From: Sphingomonas sp. Ag1
GTDB taxonomy: Bacteria; Pseudomonadota; Alphaproteobacteria; Sphingomonadales; Sphingomonadaceae
Reading direction: 5' to 3'
DNA length: 64,000 bases
Assembly: GCF_000980895.1 (NCBI RefSeq)
Contig: NZ_LAZX01000083.1
Location: forward strand, 1-64,000
This document shows, piece by piece, positions 28,774-38,964 of this stretch (position 1 is its first letter; every line of letters begins with the position of its first letter). The notes below the pieces were generated by a model. It was not told the origin of the DNA. It made no database searches and worked only from the letters and a program-made list of their open reading frames with translations. A program made the position numbers and the translations under genes.

Positions 28774-30282
28774 ATGGCGGCTGATCCGGAGAAGGTCGCC
28801 GTCATCGTCGGGGTCGGGCAGGTCAATGACCGCCCGGCCGATCCGATGGCGGGCAAGGATGCGCTGGGCCTGATGATCGCCGCGCTGGAGGAGGCCGACA
28901 AGGACGCGGGCGGCGGCTGGCTGGCGGATGTCGATTCCGTCGCGGTCGTGCAGCAGATCAGCTTCCGCAAGGACAATCCGCTGGCGCAGAAGGTGGCGGA
29001 CGGGATCGGATCGACGGCGGCGATCGTCTATGAATCGGTCGGTCCCAATGGTGACAGCCCGATCCTGCTGCTGAACGAGGCGGCGAACCGGATCGCGCGC
29101 GGCGAGATCAAAATCGCGGCGGTGACTGGCGGCGAGGCGCTGCGCACCGCCAGCCAGCGTGCGGCGATCGCGGCGAAGACGAGCGTGGCGGACCAGAACC
29201 CGCTGCGCACCCTCAGCAAGGGCGCGAAGCCCGGTTATCGCCAGATCTATGGCCTGGCGACGCCGGTCGACGTCTATCCGCTCTACGAGAATGCCGCGCG
29301 TGCGGCTTATGGCCAGACGCTGGACGAAGGGCAGCGTGAGTCAGGCGAGATCTGGTCACGCTTTTCCGAGATCGCGGCGCAGACGCCGGCGGCGTGGATC
29401 CATGCGCCCAAGTCACCGCAGGAGATCGTCGAGCCGACCGCGGACAATCGCCCGATCGCCTTCCCCTACACCAAGCTGATGGTGGCCAATTCGAGCGTCA
29501 ATCAGGGCGCCGGCTTCATCGTCACCAGCCTTGCCGAAGCACGACGGCGCGGCGTGCCGGAGGAGCGGATCATCTATGTCGGGCGCGGCGCCAGCGCGCA
29601 TGAGGCGGACGATTTTCTCGCTCGTGACCGCTACGACACGTCGCCCAGCATGGAAGTGTGCCTCCGCCGCACGCTCGAGTTCAACGAGGTGACGGCGGAC
29701 GATCTCGACCTGGTCGAGCTTTATTCCTGCTTCCCCTGCGTGCCCAAGATGGCGCGGCGGGTGATCGGCTGGCCGGTGGAGAAGCCCGCGACGGTGTTCG
29801 GTGGCCTCACCTTCGGCGGCGGGCCGATCGGCAATTACATGGCGCATGCCGTGGCCGAGATGGTCGACGCCCTGCGCGCCGGCGAGGGCGAGAAGGGGCT
29901 GCTGTTCGCCAATGGCGGCTTTGCCACGCACAATCACGCGATCGTGCTCGGCACAAAGCCGCTGCCGGGCGCGGGGGAGGCGCATGCGTTCGACCTGCAG
30001 GCGGAGGCGGATGCTGCGCGCGGCGCGGTGCCGGAACTGGTGAAGGACTATAGCGGACCGGCTGAGGTCGAGACCTACACCGTGTTCTACAACCGTGACG
30101 GTTCGGCAAAGGCCGGGGTGGTCGTGGCGAAGCTGCCGGATGGGAAGCGCACGCTGGCGCAGGTGCCGGCGAGCGACGCGGCGACGATCGCTTTCCTCAG
30201 CGATGGCAGTTCCGAACCGGTCGGAACGGCCGGCCAAGTGGTTGCCGAGGGCGAACTGATGGTGTGGAAACGCGCCTCCTGA
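28774..30282 (+). CDS. Thiolase-like acetyl-CoA acetyltransferase-family protein
   Basis: 502 residues starting MAADPEKVAVIVGVGQVNDR, two bases after the crotonase stop. The thiolase fold is evident (GVGQVNDRPADPM; VANSSVNQGAGFIVTS; NGGFATHNHAIVLG with the C-terminal His). At the place of the usual nucleophile cysteine (about residue 90) the sequence reads GPNGDSPILLLNEA, with no Cys, as in non-canonical thiolase-like or aldolase-type proteins. A CFPCVPKMARR segment carries two other cysteines. It is the last gene of the acyl-CoA operon and would act at the cleavage step. Confidence 0.85.
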   Translation: MAADPEKVAVIVGVGQVNDRPADPMAGKDALGLMIAALEEADKDAGGGWLADVDSVAVVQQISFRKDNPLAQKVADGIGSTAAIVYESVGPNGDSPILLLNEAANRIARGEIKIAAVTGGEALRTASQRAAIAAKTSVADQNPLRTLSKGAKPGYRQIYGLATPVDVYPLYENAARAAYGQTLDEGQRESGEIWSRFSEIAAQTPAAWIHAPKSPQEIVEPTADNRPIAFPYTKLMVANSSVNQGAGFIVTSLAEARRRGVPEERIIYVGRGASAHEADDFLARDRYDTSPSMEVCLRRTLEFNEVTADDLDLVELYSCFPCVPKMARRVIGWPVEKPATVFGGLTFGGGPIGNYMAHAVAEMVDALRAGEGEKGLLFANGGFATHNHAIVLGTKPLPGAGEAHAFDLQAEADAARGAVPELVKDYSGPAEVETYTVFYNRDGSAKAGVVVAKLPDGKRTLAQVPASDAATIAFLSDGSSEPVGTAGQVVAEGELMVWKRAS

Positions 30283-30409
30283 TCCGGCCCGATCAATCCT
30301 CCCCGGGCGGACCTCGGGGCGGAATTGGGCGTTGCACTCCCACCGCGGCATCGACTAATCGCGGCGGTGCCCTCCCCAGGCGCTGTTGGTAACGTCAGGA
30401 GGAATCCCC

Positions 30410-32452
30410 ATGCAGACCCGCGCCGGCCTTTCGGTCGATGATCGCCTCGCCGCCTTTGTCGAGGAGGAGGCGCTTGCCGGCACCGGCATCTCGGCTAACG
30501 CCTTCTGGCAGGGGGCGGCGGCGATATTCGATCTTTTCACGCCGGAGAACAAGGCGCTGCTTGCCCGGCGCGAGGAGCTGCAGGCGGCGATCGACGCGCG
30601 CTATATGGCCGGAGAACCGGTCGACGAGGCGTTCCTGACGCAGATCGGCTATCTCGTGCCAGAGCCGGCGCCGTTCACCATCGGCACCGAGAACGTCGAT
30701 CCCGAAATCGCCACCATGGCCGGGCCGCAGCTGGTGGTGCCGAGCCTCAACGCGCGCTTCGTGCTGAACGCCGCCAATGCGCGCTGGGGCAGCCTTTACG
30801 ACGCATTCTACGGCACCGATGCGCTGCCGGGGAAGGCGAAGCCGGGCGGCTATGATGCCGATCGCGGCGCGCAGGTGATCGCGCGGGCGCGGGCGTTCCT
30901 CGATGAAACGCTGCCGGGCTGGGAAGCGGCGCTGACGGGCGGTGACTGCCCGCATCGCTTCGCGCGCTTCGATAAGGGCGTGATGTTCGTCCATAACGGG
31001 CTGCACATCGAGATCGTGGTCGATCGCGAGTCCCCGATCGGCAAGACCGATCCGTTCGGCATCGCCGACGTGATCCTCGAATCGGCGCTGACGACGATCG
31101 TTGACCTCGAGGATTCGGTCGCCGCGGTCGACGCGGAGGACAAGGTCGCGGCGTACCGCAACTGGCTGGGCCTGATGCGCGGCGATCTTGTCGAGACGTT
31201 CGAGAAGAACGGCGCGACGCTGACCCGCAAGCTGGCCGGCGATCGGACCTATCAATCGCCGAGCGGCTCCAGCTTCACGCTGCCGGGCCGTTCGCTGCTG
31301 TTCGTGCGCAACGTCGGCCATCTGATGACGACGCCCGCGCTGCGCCTCGAAGATGGCAGCGACGCGCCGGAGGGGATCCTCGACGCGATCGTCACCTCGC
31401 TGATCGGGCTGCATGATCTGAAGCGGCTCGGCACGCTGCAGAACAGCCGCACCGGATCGATCTATATCGTGAAGCCCAAGATGCATGGGCCGGACGAAGC
31501 GGCGTTCACCAACCGGCTGTTCGATGCGGTGGAGGATCTGCTCGGCCTCGACCGCCACACGATCAAGGTCGGCGTGATGGACGAGGAGCGCCGCACCTCG
31601 GCCAATCTTGCCGCCTGCATCCATGCGGTGCGCGACCGGATCGCCTTCATCAATACCGGCTTCCTCGATCGCACCGGCGACGAGATCCACACCGCGATGC
31701 GCGGCGGCGCGGTGATCCGCAAGGCGGAGATGAAGGGCGCGGAGTGGATCAAGGCCTATGAGGATCGCAACGTGCGCATCGGCCTTGCCTGTGGCCTCAG
31801 TGGCAAGGCGCAGATCGGCAAGGGCATGTGGGCCGCGCCCGACATGATGGCCGACATGCTGGAGCAGAAGATCGCGCACCCCAAGAGCGGCGCGAATACG
31901 GCCTGGGTGCCGTCGCCCACCGCCGCGACGCTTCACGCGCTTCACTATCATCAGGTGGACGTGTTCGCGCGGCAGAAGGAGATTGCGGGGGAGGAACCGC
32001 CGCCGCTCGCAAAGCTGCTGACGGTGCCGTTCGCGGCGGCTGGGCGGAACTGGACGCCGGAGGAGGTCCGCGAGGAACTCGACAATAATTGCCAGGGCAT
32101 CCTTGGCTATGTCGTGCGCTGGATCGACCAGGGCGTCGGCTGTTCCAAGGTGCCGGACATCCATGACGTGGGGCTGATGGAGGATCGCGCGACCTTGCGC
32201 ATTTCCTCGCAGCATCTCGCCAACTGGCTGCTTCACGGCGTGTGCACCGAGGCGGAGGTGGACGCGGCGCTCGACCGTATGGCGGAGAAGGTCGACGCGC
32301 AGAATGCCGGCGACCCGCTGTACCGCCCGCTCGACTGGGACGGTCATGCCTTCCGCGCTGCCCGCGCGCTGATCTTTGAAGGGGTGGAGCAGCCGTCGGG
32401 GTACACCGAGCCGCTGCTCCATCGTTTCCGCCAGGCAGCCAAGGCCGCCTGA
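30410..32452 (+). CDS. glcB: Malate synthase G
   Basis: 680 residues from [12 protein letters not shown], chosen for AGGAGG 9 nt upstream. Motifs include [49 protein letters not shown] and [19 protein letters not shown]. It condenses glyoxylate with acetyl-CoA to malate. The monomeric G-type length and N-terminal clasp fit. It follows the acyl-CoA operon after about 130 bp, so it may be co-regulated with acetyl-CoA production. No isocitrate lyase gene is in the window. Confidence 0.96.
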   Translation: MQTRAGLSVDDRLAAFVEEEALAGTGISANAFWQGAAAIFDLFTPENKALLARREELQAAIDARYMAGEPVDEAFLTQIGYLVPEPAPFTIGTENVDPEIATMAGPQLVVPSLNARFVLNAANARWGSLYDAFYGTDALPGKAKPGGYDADRGAQVIARARAFLDETLPGWEAALTGGDCPHRFARFDKGVMFVHNGLHIEIVVDRESPIGKTDPFGIADVILESALTTIVDLEDSVAAVDAEDKVAAYRNWLGLMRGDLVETFEKNGATLTRKLAGDRTYQSPSGSSFTLPGRSLLFVRNVGHLMTTPALRLEDGSDAPEGILDAIVTSLIGLHDLKRLGTLQNSRTGSIYIVKPKMHGPDEAAFTNRLFDAVEDLLGLDRHTIKVGVMDEERRTSANLAACIHAVRDRIAFINTGFLDRTGDEIHTAMRGGAVIRKAEMKGAEWIKAYEDRNVRIGLACGLSGKAQIGKGMWAAPDMMADMLEQKIAHPKSGANTAWVPSPTAATLHALHYHQVDVFARQKEIAGEEPPPLAKLLTVPFAAAGRNWTPEEVREELDNNCQGILGYVVRWIDQGVGCSKVPDIHDVGLMEDRATLRISSQHLANWLLHGVCTEAEVDAALDRMAEKVDAQNAGDPLYRPLDWDGHAFRAARALIFEGVEQPSGYTEPLLHRFRQAAKAA

Positions 32453-32464
32453 TCCGCGCCCTGT

Positions 32465-32496
32465 CCCCCGCGCCCGGCCATGTCCCGGCGCGGGGG
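32465..32496. terminator. GC-rich hairpin after malate synthase
   Basis: Perfect 10-bp arms CCCCCGCGCC (32465-32474) and GGCGCGGGGG (32487-32496) with a 12-nt loop, right after the glcB stop. It lacks a T run, so it is only a likely terminator or mRNA-stabilising stem. Confidence 0.5.
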
Positions 32497-32588
32497 AGGC
32501 GAGCATGGCGATCGCGACGGTGGCATTATCGTGACACCGCGGCTAAAGGGCCGCGCATCCACCACTGCCGAGAGCATCGCTGAACCTC

Positions 32589-33041
32589 ATGCGAGTCGCC
32601 GTCGCTTCCGATCACGCCGCCGTGTCGCTGAAGGCGACGCTTGTCGCTTGGCTGCGCGAGGCCGGGCATGATGTGCTGGACCTCGGGCCCGACACCGACG
32701 CGCGGGTCGATTATCCCGATTACGGATACAAATTGGCCGAAGCGGTCGCCGCGGGTAAGGCCGAGCGCGGGATCGCGCTGTGCGGTTCGGGCATCGGCAT
32801 TTCGATCGCGGTGAACCGCAATCCCGCGCTGCGCTGTGCGCTCGTGTCCGATCCGCTCGCCGCCGCTTTGTCGCGCGAGCATAATGACGCCAATGCCATC
32901 GCGCTTGGTGCCCGCCTGATCGGCGAGGACATGGCCAAGGCCTGCGTCACCGCCTTCCTCGACACCGCCTTTGCCGGCGGCCGCCACGCCCCCCGCGTCG
33001 ACAAGCTCGGCGCGCCTGATTTCCAGAAGGAGCCAGCATGA
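32589..33041 (+). CDS. rpiB: Ribose-5-phosphate isomerase B
   Basis: 150 residues. [20 protein letters not shown] and [19 protein letters not shown] (with the catalytic Cys of the LacAB/RpiB family) and [16 protein letters not shown] are diagnostic. It interconverts ribose-5-P and ribulose-5-P. The stop overlaps the glyA start as ATGA. The order rpiB-glyA-nrdR is conserved in alphaproteobacteria. Confidence 0.95.
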   Translation: MRVAVASDHAAVSLKATLVAWLREAGHDVLDLGPDTDARVDYPDYGYKLAEAVAAGKAERGIALCGSGIGISIAVNRNPALRCALVSDPLAAALSREHNDANAIALGARLIGEDMAKACVTAFLDTAFAGGRHAPRVDKLGAPDFQKEPA

Positions 33042-34360
33042 GCACCAACCCAACCACGCTGAACGAGGTTCAGACGCCTTATGCTGTCGAGGGCGGCTTC
33101 TTCACCCGCGGTCTCGCCGATGCTGATCCCGCGGTGTTCGCCGGTGTCGAGCATGAGCTGGACCGTGAGCAGACTCAGATCGAGCTGATCGCGTCCGAGA
33201 ACATCGTCTCTAAGGCGGTGCTGGAGGCGCAGGGCTCGGTCTTCACCAACAAGTACGCCGAGGGCTATCCCGGCAAGCGTTACTATCAGGGCTGCCACCC
33301 GTCCGATGAGGTGGAGCAGCTCGCGATCGATCGCGCGAAGCAGCTGTTCAACTGCGGCTTTGCGAATGTGCAGCCGCACTCGGGCGCGCAGGCGAATGGC
33401 GCGGTGATGCTGGCGCTGGTGAAGCCGGGCGACACGATCATGGGCCTCAGCCTCGATTCGGGCGGGCACCTGACGCACGGCGCGCGCGCGGCGATGAGCG
33501 GCAAGTGGTTCAACGCCGTGCAATATGGCGTCACGCCGGACACGCACCTGATCGATTATGACGCGGTCGAGCGTCAGGCGATCGAGACACAGCCCAAGCT
33601 GATCATCACCGGCGGTTCGGCCTATCCCCGTCACATCGATTTCGCCCGCTTCCGCGCGATCGCTGACAAGGTCGGCGCGTTCTTCATGGTCGACATGGCG
33701 CATTTCGCGGGCCTCGTCGCTGGCGGCGTCCACCCAACCCCGTTCGGTCATGCCCATGTCGTCACCACCACGACGCACAAGACGCTGCGCGGCCCCCGTG
33801 GCGGCATGATCCTGACCGATGACGAAGCGATCGCGAAGAAGATCAACTCGGCGGTGTTCCCGGGGCTCCAGGGTGGCCCGCTGATGCATGTCATCGCCGC
33901 CAAGGCAGTGGCGTTCGGCGAGGCGCTGCAGCCGGAGTTCAAGAGCTATGCCGCCGCGGTGGTGGAGAATGCCAAGGTGCTGGCGGCAACGCTGAAGGAG
34001 CGCGGCGCGGCGATCGTGTCCGGCGGCACCGACACGCATCTGGCGCTGGTCGATCTCACCCCGCTCGGCGTCACCGGCAAGGATGCGGACGAGGCGCTGG
34101 AGCGTGCCGGCATCACCTGCAACAAGAACGGCATCCCCAACGATCCGCTGCCGCCGGTGAAGACCAGCGGCATCCGCGTCGGCACCCCGGCGGGCACGAC
34201 CCGCGGTTTCGGCACGGCCGAGTTCCGCGAGATCGGCAACATGGTCGCCGACGTGCTCGACGGTCTGGCCAAGAAGGGCGAGAAGGGCGATGCCGAGGTC
34301 GAGGCGGCCGTGCGGGAACGAGTTCGCGCGCTGTGCGCTCGTTTCCCCATCTACAAGTGA
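33038..34360 (+). CDS. glyA: Serine hydroxymethyltransferase
   Basis: 440 residues. [29 protein letters not shown] and the PLP lysine in [18 protein letters not shown] are all present. It converts serine + THF to glycine + 5,10-methylene-THF. It is coupled to rpiB upstream and followed within 7 bp by a small membrane protein and then nrdR. Confidence 0.97.
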   Translation: MSTNPTTLNEVQTPYAVEGGFFTRGLADADPAVFAGVEHELDREQTQIELIASENIVSKAVLEAQGSVFTNKYAEGYPGKRYYQGCHPSDEVEQLAIDRAKQLFNCGFANVQPHSGAQANGAVMLALVKPGDTIMGLSLDSGGHLTHGARAAMSGKWFNAVQYGVTPDTHLIDYDAVERQAIETQPKLIITGGSAYPRHIDFARFRAIADKVGAFFMVDMAHFAGLVAGGVHPTPFGHAHVVTTTTHKTLRGPRGGMILTDDEAIAKKINSAVFPGLQGGPLMHVIAAKAVAFGEALQPEFKSYAAAVVENAKVLAATLKERGAAIVSGGTDTHLALVDLTPLGVTGKDADEALERAGITCNKNGIPNDPLPPVKTSGIRVGTPAGTTRGFGTAEFREIGNMVADVLDGLAKKGEKGDAEVEAAVRERVRALCARFPIYK

Positions 34361-34367
34361 GGTGAAC

Positions 34368-34544
34368 GTGTCCAAGATCGAGGAAGTCCAGACCACCGTC
34401 CAGAACACGCCGGGGCTCGGCAAGAAGATGGCCAAGTACGGCGCGATCGGCGCGGTCATCGCCATTCCGGTGCCGTTCGTCGGCCCGGTGCTGGGCGCGC
34501 TTGTCGGTGCCGGCGTCGCTTATGCCCGGCGGGACAAGATCTGA
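34368..34544 (+). CDS. 58-aa small membrane protein between glyA and nrdR
   Basis: GTG start preceded by GAGG at the end of glyA (TGAGGTGAAC); a GTG two codons earlier is also possible. Residues begin MSKIEEVQTTVQNTPGLG, then a Gly/Ala/Val-rich hydrophobic segment (GAIGAVIAIPVPFVGPVLGA, LVGAGVAYA) and a basic end (RRDKI). A glycine-zipper-like single hydrophobic helix in the inner membrane is likely. Function unknown. Operon position suggests co-expression with one-carbon metabolism genes. Confidence 0.7.
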   Translation: MSKIEEVQTTVQNTPGLGKKMAKYGAIGAVIAIPVPFVGPVLGALVGAGVAYARRDKI

Positions 34545-34606
34545 TCCTGTCATCCTGCGTCCCTGTCGCGGCTGCGGCGGGGGCGTCCAACCAGAAGAGT
34601 TGAACG

Positions 34607-35068
34607 ATGCGCTGCCCCTTCTGCGGCCATGATGCGAGCCAGGTGAAGGACAGCCGCCCGACCGACGATGGCGCCGCGATCCGCCGCCGTCGTCAGTGCG
34701 AGGGCTGCGCCGCACGCTTCACCACCTTTGAACGGATCCAGCTGCGTGAGCTGACCGTGATGAAGTCGGAGGATCGGCGCGAGCCGTTCGATCGCGAGAA
34801 GCTGCTGCGATCGATCGGGATCGCGGCGCGCAAGCGGCCGCTCGACGGCCTCGCCATCGAGCGGCTGGTCAGCGGCATCCAGCGCCAGCTGGAAACCAGC
34901 GGCGAGGCCGAGGTCACGTCCAAGCGGATCGGCGAAATGGTGATGGAGGCGCTGAAGGGCCTCGATTCGGTCGCCTATATCCGCTTCGCCAGCGTCTATC
35001 GCGATTTCAGCGAGGCGCGCGATTTCGAGGAGTTCGCCGGCACCGTGGAGGAAGCGGCGCGCGGCTGA
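34607..35068 (+). CDS. nrdR: Transcriptional repressor NrdR
   Basis: 153 residues. The N-terminal zinc ribbon has [21 protein letters not shown] with a second Cys pair in [19 protein letters not shown], followed by the ATP-cone ([20 protein letters not shown]). NrdR senses dATP/ATP and represses ribonucleotide reductase genes. The length and start match the family exactly. Confidence 0.97.
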   Translation: MRCPFCGHDASQVKDSRPTDDGAAIRRRRQCEGCAARFTTFERIQLRELTVMKSEDRREPFDREKLLRSIGIAARKRPLDGLAIERLVSGIQRQLETSGEAEVTSKRIGEMVMEALKGLDSVAYIRFASVYRDFSEARDFEEFAGTVEEAARG

Positions 35069-35129
35069 GGCGCCCGAGCGCCGCTGCGATACTTGTCGAA
35101 CGCGACCCTTGGCGGATAGGCGCAGCACC

Positions 35130-35861
35130 ATGGCTTCTTCCCAACCCCCCGTCATCGTTCTCGTCCGTCCGCAACTGGGCGAGAATATCGGCAAGGCGGC
35201 GCGCGCGATGCTCAATTTCGGGCTGACCGAAATGCGCTTGGTGTCGCCGCGCGACGGCTGGCCCAATCCCGCCGCGGGCCCCGCCGCCTCGGGCGCGGAC
35301 ATCGTGCTGGCACAGGCCAGGGTGTTCGACAGCGTGGCGGAGGCGGTGGCCGACTGCCCCAACGTCTATGCGACGACGGTGCGAAAGCGCGGGATCACCA
35401 AGCCGGTGGTAACGCCCGAACAGGCGGCGACCGACATGCGCGGCGCGGCGGGGCGCAGCGCGATCCTGTTCGGGCCGGAACGATCGGGGCTGGAAACCGA
35501 CGACGTCGCGCTCGCCCGCACGATCCTGACGGTGCCGATCAATCCCGAATTCGGCAGCCTCAACCTCGCCCAGGCGGTGATCCTGGTCGCCTATGAATGG
35601 TCAAAGGGCGAGGCGCTCGCGTCACCGCCGGAAGTGACGCTCGATCCGCCCGCCCCGCAGGAGGAGCTGGAGGGGCTGATCGGCCAGCTAGATACGATGC
35701 TGGAACAGGCGAATTTCTTCTTTCCGCCCGATCGCACGCCTGCGACACGCCGCACGCTGCGGACGTTGCTGACCAAGCCGGCATGGACCAGCCAGGAAGT
35801 GCGCACCATGCGCGGCGTGCTGTCGGCGCTGGCGGGGGCGAAGGCGAAGCGCAGCAGCTGA
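35130..35861 (+). CDS. SpoU-family RNA methyltransferase, TrmJ-type
   Basis: 243 residues from MASSQPPVIVLVRPQLGENIGKAARAM (alternative start 7 codons earlier at a TTG). The knotted SPOUT fold is shown by NFGLTEMRLVSPRDGWPN, AILFGPERSGLETDDV and VPINPEFGSLNLAQAVILVAYE. TrmJ methylates the ribose 2'-O of tRNA position 32. The C-terminal extension after residue 165 fits the TrmJ dimer tail. Substrate is assigned by family resemblance. Confidence 0.88.
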   Translation: MASSQPPVIVLVRPQLGENIGKAARAMLNFGLTEMRLVSPRDGWPNPAAGPAASGADIVLAQARVFDSVAEAVADCPNVYATTVRKRGITKPVVTPEQAATDMRGAAGRSAILFGPERSGLETDDVALARTILTVPINPEFGSLNLAQAVILVAYEWSKGEALASPPEVTLDPPAPQEELEGLIGQLDTMLEQANFFFPPDRTPATRRTLRTLLTKPAWTSQEVRTMRGVLSALAGAKAKRSS

Positions 35862-35883
35862 GCTTCCGCGCCCTTCGTTCAGG

Positions 35884-36576
35884 TCAAAGGCGAACGAACA
35901 GCGTCAGTGAAGCGACGTGCGCCATGTCGACGCGGCGCCCGGACGCGTCGCGGGTCTGGTTGAGATATCCCGCCTCCAGCGTCGACGTGCCCGGCAGCGG
36001 GATTTCCAGCCCCACAAAGGTGCGCACCTGATCGAACCCGGTGACGCCGCCCCAATCGGCTGACTTCAGGCCGACAAAGCCCTCGACCGATCCCAGCGCC
36101 GCGACTCGTCTGGTGCCCGGCGCGAGCGGATATTCGAACCGCATCATCTGCCGCGCGCGCAGCGACATGCCGTCACCGTCGGAGCGCCAGCGCTGTTCCA
36201 GCCGGGTGCGCGATTGCACCTCCAGCTGGCCGATCTTGCCGACATTCCACGTCACTTGCTGGAACAACCGGTCCTCGCTGCGGTCGGGCCTGTTTTCCAG
36301 CGGCTCGATGACATGGGCATAGCCCTGATACACCGTCACCGCCGGCGAGATCTGATAGCCGATCGCCGGGCGCAGCAGCACCTGCGACAGCCGCGATACA
36401 CCGTCCGTCACGCGCGGCTGCACTTCGGCGAAATATACCAGCGGTCCGGAAATGCGGCCCATCACCGTGGCATTGACCCACAGCGCCTCGTCGTGATTGG
36501 TCTGTGCCGCGACCGGCGCGGCGGCGATGGTGGTCAACAGGGCAAGGGCGGGGGTCGGGACAAGGATACGCGACAT
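35884..36576 (-). CDS. DUF2490-domain protein, exported
   Basis: 230 residues with a signal peptide (PTPALALLTTIAAAPVAAQ) cut after AAQ. The rest is beta-stranded with alternating hydrophobic residues and a C-terminal aromatic-type end (ASLTLFVRL), as in outer-membrane beta barrels of the DUF2490 family. Function unknown. It is convergent with the trmJ-type gene. Confidence 0.8.
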   Translation of the reverse strand: MSRILVPTPALALLTTIAAAPVAAQTNHDEALWVNATVMGRISGPLVYFAEVQPRVTDGVSRLSQVLLRPAIGYQISPAVTVYQGYAHVIEPLENRPDRSEDRLFQQVTWNVGKIGQLEVQSRTRLEQRWRSDGDGMSLRARQMMRFEYPLAPGTRRVAALGSVEGFVGLKSADWGGVTGFDQVRTFVGLEIPLPGTSTLEAGYLNQTRDASGRRVDMAHVASLTLFVRL

Positions 36577-36654
36577 GGCGCGGTCTCTAGCCTCGCCCTC
36601 CGCAACTTGTCATGGTTCAACGCGCAACAGCAATAAAACGTCAGGAGAGAGTGG

Positions 36655-37617
36655 ATGCCCGAATTTCGCATGATCGATACGGGCCGCGTACGGCTGCGTG
36701 TCGCGGTGGAAGGCGCGGGTCCATTGGTCCTGATGGTGCATGGCTTTCCCGAAAGCTGGTATTCGTGGCGGCATCAGCTGGGCCCCGTCGCGGCGGCCGG
36801 CTTCACCGCGGCGGCGATCGACGTGCGCGGCTATGGCCAGTCCGACCGGCCGGGGCTGGTCGAGGATTATGCCATGGAGCATCTGGTTTCCGACATAGCG
36901 GCCGTGGCCGACGCCTTTCAGCCTGACCCCGCCATCCTCGTCGGGCACGACTGGGGCGCGCCGCAGGTGTGGAATTCGGCACTGACCCGGCCGGAGCGTT
37001 TTCGCGCGGTGGCCGCGCTGTCGGTGCCTTATGCCGGCGTGCCGGCGCGGCCGTTCACCGAGGTGTTCCGGCAGGCCTTCACCAACAAGGGGCGCTTTTT
37101 CTATCAGGAATGGTTCCAGGAAGTGGGCCCGGCCGAGGAGGAGGCGCAGCGCGATGTGCGCGATTTCCTGCGCAAATTCTATTACGGCATTTCCGGCGAC
37201 GCGCCCGATGGCACCTGGCCCAACAAGCCGGCCGGCTCGACGCTGCTCGATGGCATGGTCGATCCCGATCCTTTCCCGGCGTGGCTGACGCCGGCGGACC
37301 TCGATTATTATGTCGGTGAGTTCGTCCGCTCGGGTTTCTTCGGGCCGATCAGCCGTTACCGCAACCACGAGCGCGATTTCGCCTGGCTGCAGCCGTACAA
37401 GGATCGCCGGATCGAGCAGCCCGCGCTGTTCATCGGCGGCACCCGCGACCCCGCGACCACCTTGTTCGGGGCGGTGCCCGATCCGATCGCGCTGATGCGC
37501 CCGCATGTGCCGGGCGTCGAGGGCCATTTGCTCGAGGGCTGCGGCCATTGGACGCAGCAGGAGCGCCCCGATGTGGTCAATCGCCTGCTGGTGGAGTGGC
37601 TCGGCCGCCTCGGGTGA
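36655..37617 (+). CDS. Alpha/beta hydrolase, epoxide-hydrolase-like
   Basis: 320 residues. VMVHGFPESWYSWRHQL is the HGxP oxyanion region, and LVGHDWGAPQVWN places Asp as the nucleophile, the mark of epoxide hydrolases and haloalkane dehalogenases rather than serine esterases. Cap-domain residues and a C-terminal GCGHWTQQERP His complete the site. It hydrolyses an epoxide or related substrate in the cytosol; the identity is unknown. Confidence 0.9.
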   Translation: MPEFRMIDTGRVRLRVAVEGAGPLVLMVHGFPESWYSWRHQLGPVAAAGFTAAAIDVRGYGQSDRPGLVEDYAMEHLVSDIAAVADAFQPDPAILVGHDWGAPQVWNSALTRPERFRAVAALSVPYAGVPARPFTEVFRQAFTNKGRFFYQEWFQEVGPAEEEAQRDVRDFLRKFYYGISGDAPDGTWPNKPAGSTLLDGMVDPDPFPAWLTPADLDYYVGEFVRSGFFGPISRYRNHERDFAWLQPYKDRRIEQPALFIGGTRDPATTLFGAVPDPIALMRPHVPGVEGHLLEGCGHWTQQERPDVVNRLLVEWLGRLG

Positions 37618-37662
37618 CGCGGCGGATGGGGGGCGCGGGCGCGGCGGATCGGGGCGGGCGCG

Positions 37663-38964
37663 GTGCTGCGCGCGCTTGACCGGTCGATCACGCGCCGCCT
37701 GGGGCGCACGCTGTCTGCGCAGGGCTATGCCCAACTGGTCACGCTGGCGGTTCAGCTGGCGCTGGTCCCGGTGCTGCTTCGCGCCTGGGGAACGTCGCTG
37801 TACGGCGCGTGGCTGGTGCTGTCGGCCGTGCCCTTCTACCTCAGCTTCAGCGACTTCGGCCTGACGTTCGTCGCCAAGAACGCGATGGTCATGGCCGTCG
37901 CGGGCGGGCGGCGGGATGAGGCGCTGCGCATCTTCCACACGGTCTTTGCGCTGCTGTGTGCTTTGTTGCCGCCGCTGCTGATGGGGAGCGCTGCGCTGAT
38001 CCTGTTGTTCGACCCTGACATGCTGCCAGGGCTGGCGGGGGTGGCGCCCGGCACCGCGCGAGCGGCGCTGCTGCTGCTGGCGCTGAGCATGGCCGCCTAC
38101 CAGCTGTTCCTGCTGGTCTGCGCCGGGATCAGGGCCGAGAATCGTCCGGCGAGCGAAGTAACCTGGGCGGCAACGGCACGGCTGGGGGAGGGCGCGGCGA
38201 TTGCCGGCGCCGCACTGGCCGGTGGCGGGCTGGTGGCGGCGGCAGCCGCCATGGTCGCGATCAGGCTGCTGTTCCTCTTCGCCGCCTATCGCTGGCTGCG
38301 CGGCACCGCGGGCTGGCTGGCGCTGGGCTGGCGGGCGGCCGATCGCGCCACGGCGTCCGCGCTCTGGCGACCCGCGCTGGCGTATATGGCGATGCCGGTC
38401 GGCCACGCCCTGCTGCTGCAAGGGCCCGTGCTCGTGGCCGGCAGCCTGCTGGGTGCCGGCGCGACGGTGGCCTTTGCCACGACCCGCACGGTCGTGCGGC
38501 TCGGGACGGCCGCGATCAACATGATCAACAACAGCGTGGTCAGCGAATATGCCGCGCTTCACGGCAAGGGCGCGCGGGCGGCGGCATCCGTGCTGTTCCG
38601 CTGGCATGTTGGCGCAACGCTCGTCGCGACCTTTTGCTATGCCGCCGCCATCATCCTGCTCGCCCCCGCGGCGGTCGCGCTGCTGACGCATGATGCCGTC
38701 CGCGTCGCCGCGCCGTTCCTCCTGTGGCTGGTGCTGGCGGTGGTCGCCGAGATGATCTGGTCGGCGCTGTTCAGCCCCAGCGCGGCGATCAACCGCCACG
38801 CGCGGCTGGCGATCGGCTTCGCGGCACTCGCGCTGGCGGGCGTGGGTGCCGCCTGGCTGCTCGCGCCGCGCTACGGGCTGAGCGGGGTCGCCGGGGCGCT
38901 GGCGGCCGCGCATCTCGCAATGGTCGCGCTTTGCCTGTTCACGGGTCGGCGGCGGCATGGGTAA
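37663..38964 (+). CDS. Polysaccharide flippase-like membrane protein (Wzx/MATE-type)
   Basis: 433 residues from a GTG (MLRALDRSITRRLGR), with about 12 hydrophobic segments and charged loops, the topology of Wzx-type O-antigen/exopolysaccharide flippases. It would move lipid-linked sugar units across the inner membrane. It is the first gene of the surface polysaccharide locus and overlaps the next glycosyltransferase by 8 bp. Confidence 0.8.
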   Translation: MLRALDRSITRRLGRTLSAQGYAQLVTLAVQLALVPVLLRAWGTSLYGAWLVLSAVPFYLSFSDFGLTFVAKNAMVMAVAGGRRDEALRIFHTVFALLCALLPPLLMGSAALILLFDPDMLPGLAGVAPGTARAALLLLALSMAAYQLFLLVCAGIRAENRPASEVTWAATARLGEGAAIAGAALAGGGLVAAAAAMVAIRLLFLFAAYRWLRGTAGWLALGWRAADRATASALWRPALAYMAMPVGHALLLQGPVLVAGSLLGAGATVAFATTRTVVRLGTAAINMINNSVVSEYAALHGKGARAAASVLFRWHVGATLVATFCYAAAIILLAPAAVALLTHDAVRVAAPFLLWLVLAVVAEMIWSALFSPSAAINRHARLAIGFAALALAGVGAAWLLAPRYGLSGVAGALAAAHLAMVALCLFTGRRRHG

